Below are positions 6,711 through 8,441 of a stretch of DNA of 8,441 nucleotides, piece after piece (positions within the stretch are counted from its first letter, which is position 1; each line of letters starts with the position of its first letter). This DNA comes from Pseudomonadota bacterium (lineage in GTDB: Bacteria; Pseudomonadota; Gammaproteobacteria; Steroidobacterales; Steroidobacteraceae), in contig JAKAFQ010000156.1 of the NCBI GenBank assembly GCA_021817875.1, positions 1-8,441 on the forward strand, given 5' to 3'. The notes under the pieces were generated by a model. The model was not told the origin of the DNA, searched no databases, and saw only the letters and a list, made by a program, of their open reading frames with translations. The translations under genes were made by a program, and so were the position numbers.

Positions 6711-8441
6711 ATGACAAACATAAGCCATGCCGAATGGCACAACCGAGTCTCGCAGCACGTGAAGGCAGCCCTGGCCGGCCGGCGGCCGCCGCTGGCTGCG
6801 TTGACCGGCGCCCTGGCGTCCGTTGCGATGTTCCTGGCGCCGATGACCGCCAGCGCCGCCGCGGCCAACGCCACCCAGTCAGCGGACGCCATCGCTTCGG
6901 GCAGTCTGCGCGAAATCATCGTGACCGCGCGGTTCCGCAAGGAAAGCCTGCAGAACTCGCCGCTGTCGATGACGGTTCTGAGCGCCAATGATCTGTCGGA
7001 ACGCGGCATTTCGAACATCACCGGCATCGCCCGCAGCGTCCCGAACATGACCCTCTCGCCGGCCGGCGCCGGCTACGGCAAATCGGCGGTCGCCTTCATC
7101 CGTGGCGTCGGCCAGAACGACTTCAACTTCGCATTCGAACCCGGCGTCGGCCTGTACGTCGACGGCATCTATTACTCGACGCTGTTCGGCTCGGACTTCA
7201 CGCTGGGCGACGTCGCGAACATCGAGGTGTTGCGCGGCCCGCAAGGCACCCTGTTCGGACGGAACTCCGAAGGTGGCGCCATCATCATCCATGACGTCCA
7301 GCCGGGCCCGCGACAGGACGCCTACGTGCAGGTCGGGTATGGCAGCTACGACCGGCAGATGATCCGTGCCGCCACCAACGCCACGCTGATCCCGGGCAAG
7401 CTCTACCTGCGGATATTCGGCGCCGCGGACAAGTCCAACGGTTACGTCAACATATACGATTACGCCTGCAAGAACCCCGGCGCCGCAGGCAACCTCCGGC
7501 CGACGACCTACAGCAACGGCTGCAAGACGGGCACCGAAGGCTCGACCGACACGACCATGGGACGCGTCGCCCTCAAGTGGCTGGTCAATGACAACCTGAC
7601 CGTCGATGTTTCCGCGGACATGGAACGCGACGGCGGCACCTCCGCCCCCGATGTGCCGTTGCTTATCGACCCGAGCTACCCCGGCTCGGGCACCGCCAAT
7701 TACAACACCTACGTATCCATTCCTTACTACGGCATTCCGATCGACTCCCGGTTCGTGGGCGGCAGCGTCTACAATATCTATTCGACGTTCACCGACCAGC
7801 GCAGCGGGATCTCCATTCCGAACGACAACACCATGGATGCCGCCGGCGTTCAGGGCAGAATCACCTGGCACGCTCCCCACAACCTGCTGGTCACCTCGAT
7901 CACCGGCTATCGCAACAACAGCGGCCAGTTTTCCGACAACAAGGGCGGACCGATCCCGATCGAGCTCGTCTACAACCACGTCAAGCATCACCAGTTCAGC
8001 GAAGAGCTGCGGCTCGAAGGCAAGGCGCTCGATCACCGGCTCGACTGGACGGTCGGGGGATTCTATTTCAAGGGCTACAGCTGGAACGGCGGCGAAGTCT
8101 ATGTTCCGGGCGCACAGATTCTTCCGCCCGGCGTGGTGCCGGCATTTCCGGATGGAACCTATGGCATCAACTTCCAGCTGGACGACCCGGTGCATTCGAA
8201 GAATGTGTCCGGCTTCGTCCACGCCATATACAACTTCACCAAGAAGTTGAGCCTGGAGCTCGGCGCGCGCTACAGCTACGACACCAAGACCTACACGTTC
8301 TCCCGTCTGCTGCTGCCGACCACGCCGGCCAATCCCATCTTCCCTCCGGGCACATACCTGTTCCCGCTCACCTCGCGGTCGTCGTCGTCCCATCGCATCG
8401 ACCCGAAAGTCGGGTTGCAGTACCAGTGGACCCCGAACCTG
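6711..8441 (+). CDS. TonB-dependent outer-membrane receptor (3' end cut off by the window edge)
   Basis: The frame is open from the ATG at 6711 to the last base (577 codons, no stop). The product is an outer-membrane beta-barrel transporter powered by TonB-ExbBD. An N-terminal export signal has a long basic stretch (to about residue 25), a hydrophobic core (about 27-48) and an Ala-rich cleavage area (TASAAAANA). A TonB-box-like EIIVTAR follows at 68-74. The plug domain spans about 78-195, with FIRGVGQ (129-135), GVGLYVDGIYY (145-155) and IEVLRGPQGTLFGRN (171-185). Aromatic-rich barrel strands come next (VQVGYGSYDRQ, GFYFKGYSW, LELGARYSYD). Cys253 and Cys271 could form a loop disulphide. The style resembles the large receptor families of sphingomonads and aromatic or steroid degraders rather than classical siderophore receptors, but the substrate cannot be read from the sequence. 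Probably about 200 more residues lie beyond the edge. Expression is likely driven by the sigma-54 promoter at 6477-6492. Confidence 0.95.
   Translation, partial: MTNISHAEWHNRVSQHVKAALAGRRPPLAALTGALASVAMFLAPMTASAAAANATQSADAIASGSLREIIVTARFRKESLQNSPLSMTVLSANDLSERGISNITGIARSVPNMTLSPAGAGYGKSAVAFIRGVGQNDFNFAFEPGVGLYVDGIYYSTLFGSDFTLGDVANIEVLRGPQGTLFGRNSEGGAIIIHDVQPGPRQDAYVQVGYGSYDRQMIRAATNATLIPGKLYLRIFGAADKSNGYVNIYDYACKNPGAAGNLRPTTYSNGCKTGTEGSTDTTMGRVALKWLVNDNLTVDVSADMERDGGTSAPDVPLLIDPSYPGSGTANYNTYVSIPYYGIPIDSRFVGGSVYNIYSTFTDQRSGISIPNDNTMDAAGVQGRITWHAPHNLLVTSITGYRNNSGQFSDNKGGPIPIELVYNHVKHHQFSEELRLEGKALDHRLDWTVGGFYFKGYSWNGGEVYVPGAQILPPGVVPAFPDGTYGINFQLDDPVHSKNVSGFVHAIYNFTKKLSLELGARYSYDTKTYTFSRLLLPTTPANPIFPPGTYLFPLTSRSSSSHRIDPKVGLQYQWTPNL

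Noticed and set aside
6879..8393. Minus-strand reading frame (504 codons) opposite the TonB-dependent receptor
   Set aside because: It is the antisense shadow of a strongly recognisable plug and barrel sequence. It is dominated by Val, Ala, Gly, Arg and Asp, has no domain I recognise, and its start lies inside the receptor gene.

Overview
The window looks like chromosomal DNA of a GC-rich proteobacterium, most likely a gammaproteobacterium. The evidence is the dnaG-rpoD gene pair, a primary sigma factor of the RpoD/sigma-70 type with a large non-conserved region, and an isoleucine-2 tRNA just downstream. The combination of a sphingomonad-style TonB-dependent receptor with gammaproteobacterial core genes brings to mind aerobic degraders of the Nevskiales/Steroidobacterales kind, but that placement is inference and no 16S gene is present.

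Left half (1-4443), core information processing. The window opens inside dnaG (primase, zinc-binding domain cut off), followed after 147 bp by rpoD (sigma-70), which carries an unusual Lys/Ala-rich N-terminal extension. A candidate sigma-70 promoter lies in the dnaG-rpoD gap. Convergent to rpoD is a small minus-strand gene of the DUF4404 family; a perfect 18-bp palindrome sits between the two 3' ends. Next comes a tRNA with a CAU anticodon on the plus strand. Its C4-G69 and C5-G68 pairs fit tRNA-Ile2 (lysidine-modified, reading AUA) better than elongator tRNA-Met. It has an extended -10 promoter and no encoded CCA.

Right half (4444-8441), an accessory-looking regulatory and uptake module. A minus-strand gene encodes a complete sigma-54-dependent activator of the XylR/DmpR/MopR class (XylR_N, V4R, AAA+, Fis-type HTH). 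Its sensor domain keeps the spacing of the zinc ligands and of the phenol-binding His and Trp known from MopR. Divergent from it, across 470 bp, is a TonB-dependent outer-membrane receptor that runs off the right edge.

The 470-bp intergenic region is the most informative stretch. It contains an AT-rich patch with a 21-bp tandem repeat and an inverted copy (candidate enhancer sites), and a sigma-54 promoter matching every defined consensus position and pointing at the receptor. A 9-bp perfect inverted repeat follows in the predicted 5' leader, and a strong ribosome binding site precedes the receptor. The simplest reading is a circuit in which a phenolic or other aromatic effector binds the activator, which then switches on the receptor gene through sigma-54 RNA polymerase. 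The effector and the transported substrate are not known.
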